Shown: piece after piece, positions 15,797 through 24,822 of the stretch
Layout of the letters: the number at the start of each line of letters is the position of its first letter
Position numbering within the stretch: the first letter of the stretch is position 1
Assembly (NCBI RefSeq): GCF_013426915.1
Contig: NZ_AP023182.1
Coordinates: forward strand, 1,178,001-1,242,000
Source of the DNA: Paraburkholderia sp. PGU19
Lineage (GTDB): Bacteria > Pseudomonadota > Gammaproteobacteria > Burkholderiales > Burkholderiaceae
Direction: 5' to 3'
DNA: 64,000 nucleotides
Notes under the pieces: model-generated
What the model saw: the letters and a program-made list of their open reading frames with translations, nothing else
Database searches by the model: none
What the model was told of the DNA's origin: nothing
Position numbers and translations under genes: made by a program

Positions 15797-17467
15797 TTAT
15801 CGATCAGCAAGTGCCGGTCGCGCCAGCCATTCGCGCCCCTTGAGCATGCCGTCCCAGTAGAGCGGCGGCAGGATCCGCTCCTTGAGAAACCAGGCAAGAC
15901 GTGACGGTCGTGTACCGTCGAGCAGCCACGCAGGAAAGCTGGGCGCGACCTTGCCGCCATAAAGAAACTCGGCGAGAACCACCTTGCCGCGCTCGACCGT
16001 GAGGGGACACGAACCATAGCCGTCATAAGTCGCCAATCCGTCGACGCGACCAAGACTCGCCAGCACGTTATGGGCGACGACAGGCGCCTGTTTGCGCGCG
16101 GCTGCCGCCGTCTTGGCATTCGTTGTGCTGGTGGCATCGCCCAGCGCATAGATGTGTTCGTACCGCTTGTGACGCAACGTGCCGGGGTCGACATCGATCC
16201 AGCCGGCAACGTCGGCAAGCGGACTTGCGCGAACAAAGTCCGGAGCCGTCTGCGCCGGCACCACATGAATCATGTCAAAGTCAGTTTCGACCGTTTCCCT
16301 GCTGCCGTCAGGCAACGCGCGTTCGAATACGGCGCGCCGGCGAGGACCATCGATGCTCTTCAATGTATGGCCAAAACGCAGGTCAATGCCGTACGCTTCC
16401 ACATACTCCATCAGTGCCGGTACGTAGTCAGGCACGCCAAACAGCGCCGCGCCCGCGTTGAAGAACTGCACCTGCGTATTGTGCAGGGTACCGTTTCTGC
16501 GCCACGTATCGCACGAGAGATACATGGCCTTCTGCGGGGCGCCGGCGCACTTGATCGGCATCGGCGGCTGCGTAAACAGTGCCTTGCCACCGCGCAGCGT
16601 CTTGACCAGTTCCGCCGTATACGGCGCGAGGTCGAAACGGTAGTTCGACGTCACGCCGTTTCGCCCCAGTGTCTCGACGAGGCCCTCGACACCGTGCCAG
16701 TCAACCCTGATGCCCGGGCAAACGACGAGCCGCTGATAGCGCACTCTCCGGCACCCCTCAAGCACCACCGCATGACTGTCTGGTTCGAATCCCACCACCG
16801 CGGCCTTGAGCCAGCGTACGCCGCGCGGCACACGCGATGCCATCGTCCGCGCGGTGTCCGCCGCATCGAATACTCCCGCTCCCACGAGCGTCCAGCCGGG
16901 CTGATAGTAGTGCACGTCGGCGGGATCGATGATCGCGATATCCAGTGAAGGATCGCGGGCACGCAGGCTCGAGGCCGCAGCAATACCGGCTGCGCCGCCA
17001 CCGACAATCACCACCGTATGTCCGGTCTCCACCACGTCTAACGGTGCTTTCCCCGCATTGGCAATACGCCGCACCACCGCTTCGAGATCGTATCCCGCGT
17101 TCGCTGTGGTGCGCTCGATTTCTGCAACGCTCAGCTTGTCCGCTTGTGACAGCGCCCACAACGTCGCAGACCGCGTGCCCGTGCGGCAATAAGCCAGCAC
17201 CGGCTTCGGTAGTTCCGCGCAAAGCGCGGTGAACGCAGCCGCCTGTTCGTCCGAGCCCTGCCCCGGCACCACGGGCTGATGAACTGCCTTCAGGCCGGCG
17301 GCCTTTGCCGCCCGCGCGATTTCCTCGAAGTTAGGCTGGTCCGGTCCCTCACCGTCAGGCCGATGACACACGATCGACCTGAAACCCAGCTTAAGCAGGG
17401 ACGCTACGTCAGCGACGGTAATCTGGGGTGAGACAGAGAGATCTGGAGTGAGGGAACGCACAATCAT
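15797..17467 (-). CDS. Protein-tyrosine-phosphatase/sulfide:quinone oxidoreductase fusion
   Basis: The 556-residue protein has two parts. Residues 1-135 form a DUF442/TIGR01244-type phosphatase-like domain with the loop CRTGTRS (Cys94, Arg99). From about 150 a FAD-dependent oxidoreductase of the sulfide:quinone reductase group follows, with the dinucleotide motif VVIVGGGAAG and redox Cys in IKCAGAPQ. SQR oxidises sulfide to persulfide and reduces quinone at the membrane. It lies 85 bp downstream of the persulfide dioxygenase gene on the same strand, so product passes directly to the next enzyme. ATG 17467 follows an AGGAGG site. This fusion is known in Burkholderia-type BigR clusters. Confidence 0.9.
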   Translation of the reverse strand: MIVRSLTPDLSVSPQITVADVASLLKLGFRSIVCHRPDGEGPDQPNFEEIARAAKAAGLKAVHQPVVPGQGSDEQAAAFTALCAELPKPVLAYCRTGTRSATLWALSQADKLSVAEIERTTANAGYDLEAVVRRIANAGKAPLDVVETGHTVVIVGGGAAGIAAASSLRARDPSLDIAIIDPADVHYYQPGWTLVGAGVFDAADTARTMASRVPRGVRWLKAAVVGFEPDSHAVVLEGCRRVRYQRLVVCPGIRVDWHGVEGLVETLGRNGVTSNYRFDLAPYTAELVKTLRGGKALFTQPPMPIKCAGAPQKAMYLSCDTWRRNGTLHNTQVQFFNAGAALFGVPDYVPALMEYVEAYGIDLRFGHTLKSIDGPRRRAVFERALPDGSRETVETDFDMIHVVPAQTAPDFVRASPLADVAGWIDVDPGTLRHKRYEHIYALGDATSTTNAKTAAAARKQAPVVAHNVLASLGRVDGLATYDGYGSCPLTVERGKVVLAEFLYGGKVAPSFPAWLLDGTRPSRLAWFLKERILPPLYWDGMLKGREWLARPALADR

Positions 17468-17552
17468 GGCCTGCCTCCTGAAACAGTTAAACGTCAAACA
17501 GTGGACCGGGACGCGCCCTCACCTGCCGGACGCGCACGTGACCCGTGTTACG

Positions 17553-18413
17553 TCAGACAGCATTCAAAGGGATCTTGAGATACCGCACTCCGTTAGCCTC
17601 TGGCGGCGGAAACTCACCGGCGCGGACATTGACCTGCACCGCGGGCAGGATCAGCGTGGGCATCGCGAGCGTCGCATCGCGTGCCTGACGCATGCCGACG
17701 AACTGCTCTTCGCTTACGCCGTCATGCACGTGGATGTTGCGTTCCCGCTGCGCGCGCACCGTCGTTTCCCAAGCCGGTTCGCGTCCTTCGGGTGGATAGT
17801 CGTGGCACATGAAAAGTCGCGTATCGGCCGGCAGGTTCAGCAGCTTGCGTATAGACCGATACAGTTCATGCGCATCACCGCCGGGAAAGTCGCACCGCGC
17901 GGTGCCAACGTCGGGCATGAAAAGCGTGTCCCCGACAAACACGGCGTCCCCGATCTGGTACGCCATGTCGGCCGGCGTGTGCCCAGGCACATGCATCGCC
18001 GTGCCCGTCAGTCCTCCGATGGCGAACCGCTCGCCGTCCTCGAAAAGGTGGTCGAATTGCGAGCCGTCCAGACGGAACGCCGGCTCGAGGTTAAAGAGCG
18101 TCTTGAACACACCCTGCACGCGTCGGATATGCTGGCCGATCGCGATGCGACCACCCAGTTCCCGCTTGAGATACGCGGCAGCAGAAAGATGGTCGGCGTG
18201 TGCATGTGTCTCCAGGATCCATTCGACGCGCAGCGCATGCTCACGCACGAAAGCGATCACCTTGTCGGCACTGGCTGTCGACGTCCTCCCAGCCTTGGGA
18301 TCGTAGTCCAGCACCGGGTCGATGATGGCGCACCCGGCATGGCTCTCTGCAAACACCACGTAAGTCACGGTCCAGGTTGCGGGGTCAAAGAAAGGATGAA
18401 TGGTCGGGCGCAT
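17553..18413 (-). CDS. blh: Persulfide dioxygenase, Blh/ETHE1-like metallo-beta-lactamase fold
   Basis: The protein has 286 residues. The metal motif is ETHAHADHLSAA (His70, His72, Asp74, His75), with HVPGHTPADM and GDTLFMPDVGTARCDF further on. The iron-dependent persulfide dioxygenase oxidises glutathione persulfide to sulfite. It is the first gene of the minus-strand operon and reads divergently from the BigR-type repressor, sharing the operator region 18414-18496. ATG 18413 follows CAGGAGA. The symbol reflects the bigR-blh arrangement known from Xylella and Agrobacterium. Confidence 0.92.
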   Translation of the reverse strand: MRPTIHPFFDPATWTVTYVVFAESHAGCAIIDPVLDYDPKAGRTSTASADKVIAFVREHALRVEWILETHAHADHLSAAAYLKRELGGRIAIGQHIRRVQGVFKTLFNLEPAFRLDGSQFDHLFEDGERFAIGGLTGTAMHVPGHTPADMAYQIGDAVFVGDTLFMPDVGTARCDFPGGDAHELYRSIRKLLNLPADTRLFMCHDYPPEGREPAWETTVRAQRERNIHVHDGVSEEQFVGMRQARDATLAMPTLILPAVQVNVRAGEFPPPEANGVRYLKIPLNAV

Positions 18414-18449
18414 GGCTATCTCCTGGAATGAAATCATTCTATTCACATA

Positions 18450-18486
18450 CAATCTATTTTGCAATATACTATATTGACATAGATTG
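18450..18486. promoter_or_regulatory. Nested palindromic operator, probable BigR box
   Basis: Outer arms CAATCTAT (18450-18457) and ATAGATTG (18479-18486) enclose an inner palindrome CAATATA-C-TATATTG (18462-18476). The AT-rich block lies in the 83-bp divergent gap between blh and the repressor gene, where BigR binds in characterised species. It would control both directions at once. Confidence 0.8.
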
Positions 18487-18496
18487 AACATCGCCC

Positions 18497-18817
18497 ATGA
18501 AAAAACCTCGTCTGACCATCGATCTCGCCACGATGCAGGCCGGCGCCACGAATGCGTGCGCCCTGCTGAAAGTGCTCGCCAATCCTGACCGCCTGCTGCT
18601 GATGTGCCAGCTTTCCCAAGGCGAGATGTCGGTCGGTGAGCTCGAGGAACAACTTGGCATCCGTCAGCCCACGCTGTCGCAGCAACTGGGCGTATTGCGG
18701 GAAAACGACCTCGTCGCCACTCGCAGGGAAGGCAAGAACATCTTTTATTCGGTGGCGAGTCCACAGGCGCTCGCCGTGATGGCCGTACTTTATGAACAGT
18801 TCTGCCCGAAGCCGTAA
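18497..18817 (+). CDS. bigR: ArsR-family persulfide-sensing repressor, BigR/SqrR-like
   Basis: The protein has 106 residues with an ArsR winged helix (GELEEQLGIRQPTLSQQLGVLRENDLVATRREGKNIFYSV). Cys37 (LLLMCQLS) and Cys103 (YEQFCPKP) are 66 residues apart, the same separation as the redox pair Cys42/Cys108 of BigR. Oxidation of this pair by per- or polysulfide releases DNA in the family. The metal-binding ELCV(C)DL box of ArsR is absent. It is divergent from blh, with a nested palindrome between them, and leads the transporter operon. The start has no strong ribosome site. Confidence 0.9.
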   Translation: MKKPRLTIDLATMQAGATNACALLKVLANPDRLLLMCQLSQGEMSVGELEEQLGIRQPTLSQQLGVLRENDLVATRREGKNIFYSVASPQALAVMAVLYEQFCPKP

Positions 18818-18828
18818 GGAGGTTCATC

Positions 18829-19263
18829 ATGCTGGTCGATCTTGAACATTTCACACCGGGCCTCTCGCTGACAGGCGGACTCGTGATCGGTGCTGCGGCT
18901 GCCGTGCTGATACTGTTCAACGGGCGCGTCGCAGGAATCAGCGGCATCTTCGGTGGCCTGCTGGGCTGGCCGCGCGATGACGTCAACTGGCGCCTCGCTT
19001 TTCTGGCGGGGCTCGTGGGCGCACCGGCCATCGCGGGACTGCTGGGCAAGCCTGCACAGGCGGAGATCGAGGCGAGCTGGGGCGCGATCCTTGCGGCCGG
19101 GTTTCTTGTCGGCATGGGCACCCGTTATGCCAGCGGCTGCACCAGCGGCCACGGCGTATGTGGTCTCTCCCGAGGGTCCGTGCGCTCGCTCGTCGCTACC
19201 GCAACCTTCATGGTCGCGGGATTTCTCACTGTCTTCGTACAACGTCACCTGATCGGAGGCTGA
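18829..19263 (+). CDS. YeeE/YedE-family membrane transporter, PmpA-like
   Basis: The protein has 144 residues with four or more membrane segments. The hallmark [21 protein letters not shown] contains the conserved Cys residues of sulfur-compound transporters (YeeE moves thiosulfate). It lies 11 bp after bigR with an AAGGAGG ribosome site. It forms a half-transporter together with the next gene. Confidence 0.88.
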   Translation: MLVDLEHFTPGLSLTGGLVIGAAAAVLILFNGRVAGISGIFGGLLGWPRDDVNWRLAFLAGLVGAPAIAGLLGKPAQAEIEASWGAILAAGFLVGMGTRYASGCTSGHGVCGLSRGSVRSLVATATFMVAGFLTVFVQRHLIGG

Positions 19264-19264
19264 T

Positions 19265-19720
19265 TTGGCAGCCCTCAAGAGAATGTTCATCGCGCCAGTT
19301 ACCGCATTGCTCGCCGGCCTTCTTTTTGGGGTTGGCCTGATGGTGTCAGGCATGGCAAATCCGGCGAAGGTGCTGGGTTTCCTCGATCTGGCCGGCCGGT
19401 GGGACCCATCACTCGCCTTTGTGATGGCGGGCGCCATTGCGGTGGGCTCACTTGCATTTTTCGCAGCCAGACGTCGTGACAGGTCATACCTTGGGTTGCC
19501 GGTGCAACTTCCCATCAGCACGGCCATTACGCCGAGACTCGTTCTGGGTAGCGCCGCCTTTGGTATCGGCTGGGGTCTCGCCGGTTTCTGCCCAGGTCCC
19601 GCGCTCGTTGCGCTGGGTGCGGGCTACCCCAAGGCTGTCGGTTTCGTGGCGGCAATGGTCGCCGGCATGGCCGTCTTCGAACTGATCGAGCGGACGAAAG
19701 CCACGACGCAGCGCGCGTGA
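19265..19720 (+). CDS. YeeE/YedE-family membrane transporter, PmpB-like
   Basis: The protein has 151 residues and about four membrane helices, with the conserved Cys motif GLAGFCPGPALVALG. Together with the preceding gene it matches the split PmpAB pair of bigR operons. The TTG start at 19265 comes one base after the previous stop and has GGAGG five bases upstream; ATG 19283 is possible. It likely moves a sulfur anion or sulfide/persulfide species across the inner membrane. Confidence 0.87.
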   Translation: MAALKRMFIAPVTALLAGLLFGVGLMVSGMANPAKVLGFLDLAGRWDPSLAFVMAGAIAVGSLAFFAARRRDRSYLGLPVQLPISTAITPRLVLGSAAFGIGWGLAGFCPGPALVALGAGYPKAVGFVAAMVAGMAVFELIERTKATTQRA

Positions 19721-19774
19721 GTGCGGCCTGCGCCGACCGCCAAGGCTCGCAGTTGAATAAACAGAGGTTGTCAG

Positions 19775-20593
19775 ATGGAACACGTGATTGCCAGCAGCGC
19801 CGCACTCGGTCTTGTCGTCGGCCTCATCCTCGCGCTCACGGGAGCAGGCGGTGCCATCCTTGCAGTGCCCTTGCTGCTGTTTGTGCTGCATCTGGACATC
19901 GCCGAGGCCGCGCCCATCGCCCTGTTGGCCGTAGGCATCTCCGCCGCGCTTGGCGCATTGATGGGGCTGCAGGCGCGCATCGTCCGCTACCGCGCCGCAG
20001 CGCTGATGGCACTGACAGGTACGGTGTTCTCGCCCGTCGGCCTGTGGCTTGCCCATCGACTGCCGAACGGACCGCTCACACTCGTCTTTGCCGGCGTACT
20101 GGCGTACGTCGCGCTCCGGATGTTCCGGCAGGCTGCCGTCGGCACGCCTGACGAAATTCGCAGCGATTCGGCTTTACAACCATGTCAGCTCAATAGCGGG
20201 ACTGGCCGTTTCGTGTGGACGGCCGCCTGCACGCGCGCACTCGCCCTTGCGGGTATCGGCGCGGGCCTTTTGTCCGGCCTGCTCGGCGTGGGCGGAGGCT
20301 TCGTCATTGTCCCCGCGCTGAGGAAAGCCACCAATGCGCCGGTGCCGGCAATCATGGCGACATCGCTCGCGGTCATCACACTTGTGTCCGCTTCCGGCGT
20401 CATCTCGACGGCGATCTCAGGCCACATGAACTGGCCAGTGGGCGTGCCGTTCGCTGCAGGCGCCCTGAGCGGCATGCTGGCTGGGCGGCTCGTTGCCAGC
20501 CGGTTGAGCGCTAACAGGCTGCAACAGGGCTTCGCGCTCGTCGCTGCTCTCATTGCAGTCGGCATGGTCGCCAAGGTCGCCATGTCCGTTTGA
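19775..20593 (+). CDS. TauE/SafE-family sulfite/sulfonate exporter
   Basis: The protein has 272 residues and eight predicted membrane helices in two repeats. Each repeat carries the family's glycine motif (LALTGAGGAILAVP and LLGVGGGFVIVPAL). TauE/SafE proteins export sulfite or organosulfonates, which fits the sulfite made by the dioxygenase. It is the last gene of the bigR operon, 54 bp after pmpB, with a GAGG ribosome site. Confidence 0.88.
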   Translation: MEHVIASSAALGLVVGLILALTGAGGAILAVPLLLFVLHLDIAEAAPIALLAVGISAALGALMGLQARIVRYRAAALMALTGTVFSPVGLWLAHRLPNGPLTLVFAGVLAYVALRMFRQAAVGTPDEIRSDSALQPCQLNSGTGRFVWTAACTRALALAGIGAGLLSGLLGVGGGFVIVPALRKATNAPVPAIMATSLAVITLVSASGVISTAISGHMNWPVGVPFAAGALSGMLAGRLVASRLSANRLQQGFALVAALIAVGMVAKVAMSV

Positions 20594-20897
20594 GTTCTCC
20601 GATCAGAATCTCACCGGTACTTTTGGACTTTCCTTAACGGCATCACTCGAACCTGCCACGCGTCGGCAGATGCGTTTCAATGCACACGGCCCATGGGCCA
20701 ACGCCCCCTCCATCCCCATCAGGTTTTCATTAAAGACATCCCCGATGCGGGCTCTTCCTTCGTCAACGCAGCGCAACGCAAAGCGCCCTGCGTTGATGTG
20801 TATCAAAACAGACTGGTCCCCAGCGCATAGGCTCGATCTGTCTGGCCATGGTTCCCGCGTGCGGGAACGTGAATGCATCGAAGCGAAGGAGAGACGA
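20594..20897. other. Intergenic region between the TauE and Spy-like genes
   Basis: An open frame here runs into the Spy-like gene but lacks coding character and a ribosome site. It contains one lone TTAAC at 20633 and no recognisable regulatory site. Confidence 0.5.
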
Positions 20898-21455
20898 ATG
20901 CGTATTCAAGTATGGAGCAAGAGCCTCATTGTGCTTGCAATCGGAATCTCGTGGGCATGCACTGTCTCAGCACAAGGCGCGTCCCAGACCACTCCTCCAC
21001 AATCGGACAGAGGAGGCTGGGGATGCGGGGGCGGACCTGGCATGATAGGCGGCGCCGGACCGGGTGGCGGAATGATGGGATACGGCATGGGCCCAGGGAT
21101 GATGCGTGGATTCGGGATGGGTTCAGGCATGGGTTTCAACGCATGGACCGGAACCCTCGACCTGACCGATGCACAGCGTGTGAAGATCAACCAGATCCAG
21201 GACGACACACGCAAAACTCACTGGACCTTGATGGGCAACATGCTGGACCAGCAAGCCCGCCTGAGGGATCTGTATGAAGCCCCCAAACGTGACTCCGCTG
21301 AAATCACGAAAACCTACAAAGCCATCGACGCGATCCGGCAAAAGATGTTCGACTCGTCGATCGATGCGCGCAAGCGGATCGAAGCTCTCCTGACGGCGCA
21401 GCAACAGGAAAAGCTGCGCAGTTACAGGAGCCAGCAGCAGGAACTGCAATGGTAA
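20898..21455 (+). CDS. Spy/CpxP-like periplasmic protein
   Basis: The protein has 185 residues with a signal peptide ending at VSA (about 25). A striking Gly/Met-rich segment follows (about 40-78: repeats of GGGMMGYGMGPGMM type), then a helical LTxxQ domain (LDLTDAQRVKINQIQDD... and LLTAQQQEKL). Spy/CpxP proteins are periplasmic chaperones or metal-stress proteins. The Met/Gly segment may bind copper or another soft metal, which is inference. GAAGGAGAG is a strong ribosome site. The next gene, 82 bp on, is the rhodanese. Confidence 0.8.
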   Translation: MRIQVWSKSLIVLAIGISWACTVSAQGASQTTPPQSDRGGWGCGGGPGMIGGAGPGGGMMGYGMGPGMMRGFGMGSGMGFNAWTGTLDLTDAQRVKINQIQDDTRKTHWTLMGNMLDQQARLRDLYEAPKRDSAEITKTYKAIDAIRQKMFDSSIDARKRIEALLTAQQQEKLRSYRSQQQELQW

Positions 21456-21537
21456 GCAGGTATTCACCTGACGTAAGCGCGGCCTGTTGGCTACGCGCCG
21501 CGCGAAAGAGAAGCAACCGGTCTTGAAGGAGTAAGCC

Positions 21538-22425
21538 ATGACCGACAATGTCCTTGTGTCACCTGCCGAACTGGTTAGCATGTCGAAGTCTATGGCGGTT
21601 GTGCCGATCGACACGCGAGATGCGGCAAGCTACGCCGAAGCACACTTGCCCGGCGCCGTGAACATCCACGAGATTTTTACGTATCTCGCGACATCGACGC
21701 GCGAGGGCTTGACCGCCTTGCGTGAGACCTTTACGAGGGCATTCGGCGACGCGGGCCTGTCTGGAGACGAAACCGCTGTCATTTATGAACAGTCCATGGC
21801 AACAGGCTTCGGCCAGTCATGCCGCGGCTATGTGCTGTTGCGCTATCTCGGCTATCCAAAGGACAAGATCAAGGTCCTGCACGGCGGCTTTGCCGCCTGG
21901 CGCGCGGCAGGCTTGCCAGCCACAACCGAAGTACCTGCCACGTGTACCGCGACGTTTCCAGTCGATCCGGCAGGCAGCGGGATACTTGTGGATCTCACTG
22001 CGATGAAAGATGCTGTATCGAGGCCAGACGTGGTCAAGCTTGACGTCCGTGACGTCGACGAGTGGATTGGAGACAGTTCTTCGCCGTACGGCAAGGACTT
22101 CTGCCCGCGCAAGGGGCGCATTCCCGGTTCAGTCTGGATCGAGTGGTACCGGATGATGAAGCCCACACCCACGGGGCAGATGTTCAAGTCGCCCAAAGAG
22201 ATTCTTGCTGAATGCGCCACCGCCGGAATCTCCCGGGACACGCCTGTCATTGTCTTCTGTTTCAAGGGCGCCCGCGCGTCCAACACCTTCCTCGCGTTGG
22301 AGGAGGCGGGCATCAGAGACGTCAGGCTGTATTTTGGCTCGTGGAACGAATGGTCGCGTGACCCGCTCCTTCCCATCGAGCAGGGTTTGCCGTACAAGGA
22401 CGATCGCGTCGTCGCCACGACGTAG
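21538..22425 (+). CDS. Two-domain sulfurtransferase (rhodanese/3-mercaptopyruvate type)
   Basis: The protein has 295 residues and two rhodanese domains (about 8-130 and 145-275). The second carries the active-site loop CFKGARASN with Cys241; the first lacks a catalytic Cys at its loop, as usual. It would transfer sulfane sulfur between thiosulfate or persulfide and an acceptor, fitting the sulfide oxidation island. AAGGAG precedes ATG 21538. Confidence 0.88.
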   Translation: MTDNVLVSPAELVSMSKSMAVVPIDTRDAASYAEAHLPGAVNIHEIFTYLATSTREGLTALRETFTRAFGDAGLSGDETAVIYEQSMATGFGQSCRGYVLLRYLGYPKDKIKVLHGGFAAWRAAGLPATTEVPATCTATFPVDPAGSGILVDLTAMKDAVSRPDVVKLDVRDVDEWIGDSSSPYGKDFCPRKGRIPGSVWIEWYRMMKPTPTGQMFKSPKEILAECATAGISRDTPVIVFCFKGARASNTFLALEEAGIRDVRLYFGSWNEWSRDPLLPIEQGLPYKDDRVVATT

Positions 22426-22697
22426 GGCCTGATCTTCCGCGAAACCGGCACGCGACGCGGCTCGCACACACGTCGCAGCCATTCCGGCGCTGCCCCGGGA
22501 AAGCAACCCGGTCACCACACGCTTGCGCCGATGCACCACCCTCGCATTTGCATCGTCGTGCATCGCCGGCCGCCAGGCTACCTATGCCAGCATAGCGCGA
22601 TTGCGGGTATTCCTGATGGAGCAGGCGTTCAGCGGCGCATATATTGAGTCAGGTCCCGACACAAGAGCGGGATATGGACAGAGGATAGGGGACGGTG

Positions 22698-23930
22698 ATG
22701 AACGACCGATGCGATACCAGGCGCCGCCGCGTGCTGCAATCCCTCATGACAGGAAGCGCAGGTTGTCTGGCATTGGGACTGCCTGGGCTCACGCAAGCCG
22801 CGAATGCGGTCACCCTTCCCTTCGAAAACGGACTGCGCGAACTGACAACCGCGTTTCCGCAAAAGGGCGAAATGCTGCTCCTCCGCAGCCGCCCGCCTCT
22901 CCTGGAGACGCCATTCCCTGTCTTCGACCAAGGCGTGTTCACGCCGAATGATCGCTTTTTCGTCCGCTGGCACCTCGCAAGCATTCCTACACGCATTGAT
23001 GCCCGGGCGTTCCGCGTGAAAGTGCGGGGCTCGGTCAACCGTGAACTAGACCTCAGTCTTGACGACCTGTCGAGAAAATTCGAGCGTGTCGAGATCGCTG
23101 CCGTGAACCAGTGCGCTGGAAACTCTCGTGGGTATTTCAGGCCCCGTGTAGCGGGAGGTGAATGGGCCAACGGCGCAATGGGCAACGCGATATGGACAGG
23201 CGTGCGTCTCAGGGATATTCTCGACCGCACCGGCGTAAAGCCAGGCGCCGTGCAGGTACGCTTCAACGGCCTCGACACGGGCGTCATTGCCGACACGCCC
23301 GATTTTGTCAAGACGCTCAGCGTCGATCACGCGCGTGATGGCGAAGTCATGGTCGCCTTTTCCATGAACGGCAAGCCCCTGCCGCTTTTGAACGGCTATC
23401 CACTTCGCCTCGTGGTGCCCGGATGGTACTCCACATACTGGATGAAGATGCTCACCGATATCGAGGTCATTGACACCCCAGATAACAACTTCTGGATGGC
23501 CAAGGCCTACCAGATACCGGATACTCCACACGCAGACGTATCGCCGGGCCAGGCGAACGTAAAGACGATTCCGATCGGCGCGATGGTACCGAGGTCATTC
23601 TTCACGAACCTCGGTGATGGCGCCGTGCTCGACCTGAACCGGACACAGACAGTGCGCGGGATTGCGTTTGGGGGAAATGCCGGCGTGCGGGAGGTCCTTT
23701 TTTCGCACGATAACGGGACAACCTGGACGCCTGCGCGACTCGGGCGTGACTTCGGCAAGTACAGCTTCCGCCGATGGGAATCGCAGTTTTCGCCCCGACA
23801 AGGCGGCCAGTACGTACTGAAGGTGAAGGCTACCAACACAGACGGCATTGCCCAGCCGGACACGTCAAACTGGAACCCAGGAGGCTACATGCGTAATGTA
23901 GTCGAACAGCTCAATGTGTTTGCTGCATGA
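22698..23930 (+). CDS. sorA: Molybdopterin sulfite dehydrogenase, SorA-like catalytic subunit
   Basis: The protein has 410 residues. A twin-arginine-type leader (TRRRRVLQSLMTGSAG) suggests Tat export. The sulfite-oxidase fold contains the Mo-ligand Cys139 in AVNQCAGNSRG and a C-terminal dimerisation domain (from about 290). Family members oxidise sulfite to sulfate in the periplasm and pass electrons to the SorB cytochrome encoded next. ATG 22698 has AGGGGA upstream; a GTG one codon earlier is less likely. It completes the pathway begun by SQR and persulfide dioxygenase. Confidence 0.9.
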   Translation: MNDRCDTRRRRVLQSLMTGSAGCLALGLPGLTQAANAVTLPFENGLRELTTAFPQKGEMLLLRSRPPLLETPFPVFDQGVFTPNDRFFVRWHLASIPTRIDARAFRVKVRGSVNRELDLSLDDLSRKFERVEIAAVNQCAGNSRGYFRPRVAGGEWANGAMGNAIWTGVRLRDILDRTGVKPGAVQVRFNGLDTGVIADTPDFVKTLSVDHARDGEVMVAFSMNGKPLPLLNGYPLRLVVPGWYSTYWMKMLTDIEVIDTPDNNFWMAKAYQIPDTPHADVSPGQANVKTIPIGAMVPRSFFTNLGDGAVLDLNRTQTVRGIAFGGNAGVREVLFSHDNGTTWTPARLGRDFGKYSFRRWESQFSPRQGGQYVLKVKATNTDGIAQPDTSNWNPGGYMRNVVEQLNVFAA

Positions 23931-23937
23931 GGACGAC

Positions 23938-24279
23938 ATGAACGCCCAAATGGCTGCTTTCTCAATGGCGGCTCTCATCCTTGCCGTATCAGAGACGGCG
24001 GGCGCCACCCCGCCCTCGACTGCCCCCGATCGGCAAACCGTCGATGTGTCACTACCTGCTGGTCGGACTACATTTCCGCCCGCCCCGGGCGCTGAACTGG
24101 CCAATGCCCACTGCGTCATCTGTCACTCTCCCGGAATGGTGTTGCGACAACCGCCCTTGTCGTTCGAAGAATGGCAGACCGAGGTGAACAAGATGCGGGC
24201 GGTCTATGCTGCGCCGCTCCCTGCCGACAAGATCGAGGAGATAGCGCGGTACCTGTCAGCAATTAACGGGAAGCCGTAG
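23938..24279 (+). CDS. sorB: Monohaem cytochrome c subunit of sulfite dehydrogenase, SorB-like
   Basis: The protein has 113 residues with a signal peptide ending near AGA. One haem-binding motif, CVICH, is followed by a distal Met candidate in the segment NKMRAVYAAPL. It accepts electrons from the molybdenum subunit. It lies 7 bp after sorA with a GAGGACG ribosome site, so the two are translationally linked. Confidence 0.9.
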   Translation: MNAQMAAFSMAALILAVSETAGATPPSTAPDRQTVDVSLPAGRTTFPPAPGAELANAHCVICHSPGMVLRQPPLSFEEWQTEVNKMRAVYAAPLPADKIEEIARYLSAINGKP

Positions 24280-24822
24280 CCGACTTCACACACCGTCGCC
24301 GCTATATCAAGCCTAGGGGCGCCTAGGTTAATAGCCCCATCACGCCGCCCAACACTCCGCTTACGCCGTCTGATGACACGCACGCAGGCGATCGGGAGCG
24401 TCCGCCGGCCCCGCCTGGAGGCTTCGTCGACAAACAGTCCGGAGAAAGTACCCAACATCCCGCAGCGTGCGAGAGACCTGGCTGGCCCGTTAATGATAAG
24501 GGGCTCATCGCCGGTGTAAGAGTGCAACTCTCATGGAACCGCTTGTCTTCGCGATAATTGCCTTCCCGTTGACGACGATCAACCTTCGAGAAGGTCTATT
24601 CGAAGAGAGTTTCTGAAGCGGACACTCAAGCTCAGAACTACCCGGTACGCGCAGGTTCAAAAGGTGGCCGTACTGAATCGGAGGCATTGGAATGCTTGCT
24701 GCGAGCCGACTCGTGCGCGCACCAGCGGTCCTTCAAAAATTTGCCGCGGTAAAGGGCATAAGCGAACGTGACGGGATTGCGGTACTTACGACCAGAAGGC
24801 GATCACGGTAGTAATACGAAAC
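24280..24822. other. Intergenic region upstream of the P-type ATPase
   Basis: About 540 bp without a supported gene. Short frames on both strands have no ribosome site or family match. No TTAAG-type box of the kind found before 15.2 kb is present. Confidence 0.5.

Noticed and set aside
24323..24508. 61-codon minus-strand frame ending in a Gly/Val-rich tail upstream of the P-type ATPase
   Set aside because: The tail looks protein-like, but there is no ribosome site and the N-terminal part has no coding character.
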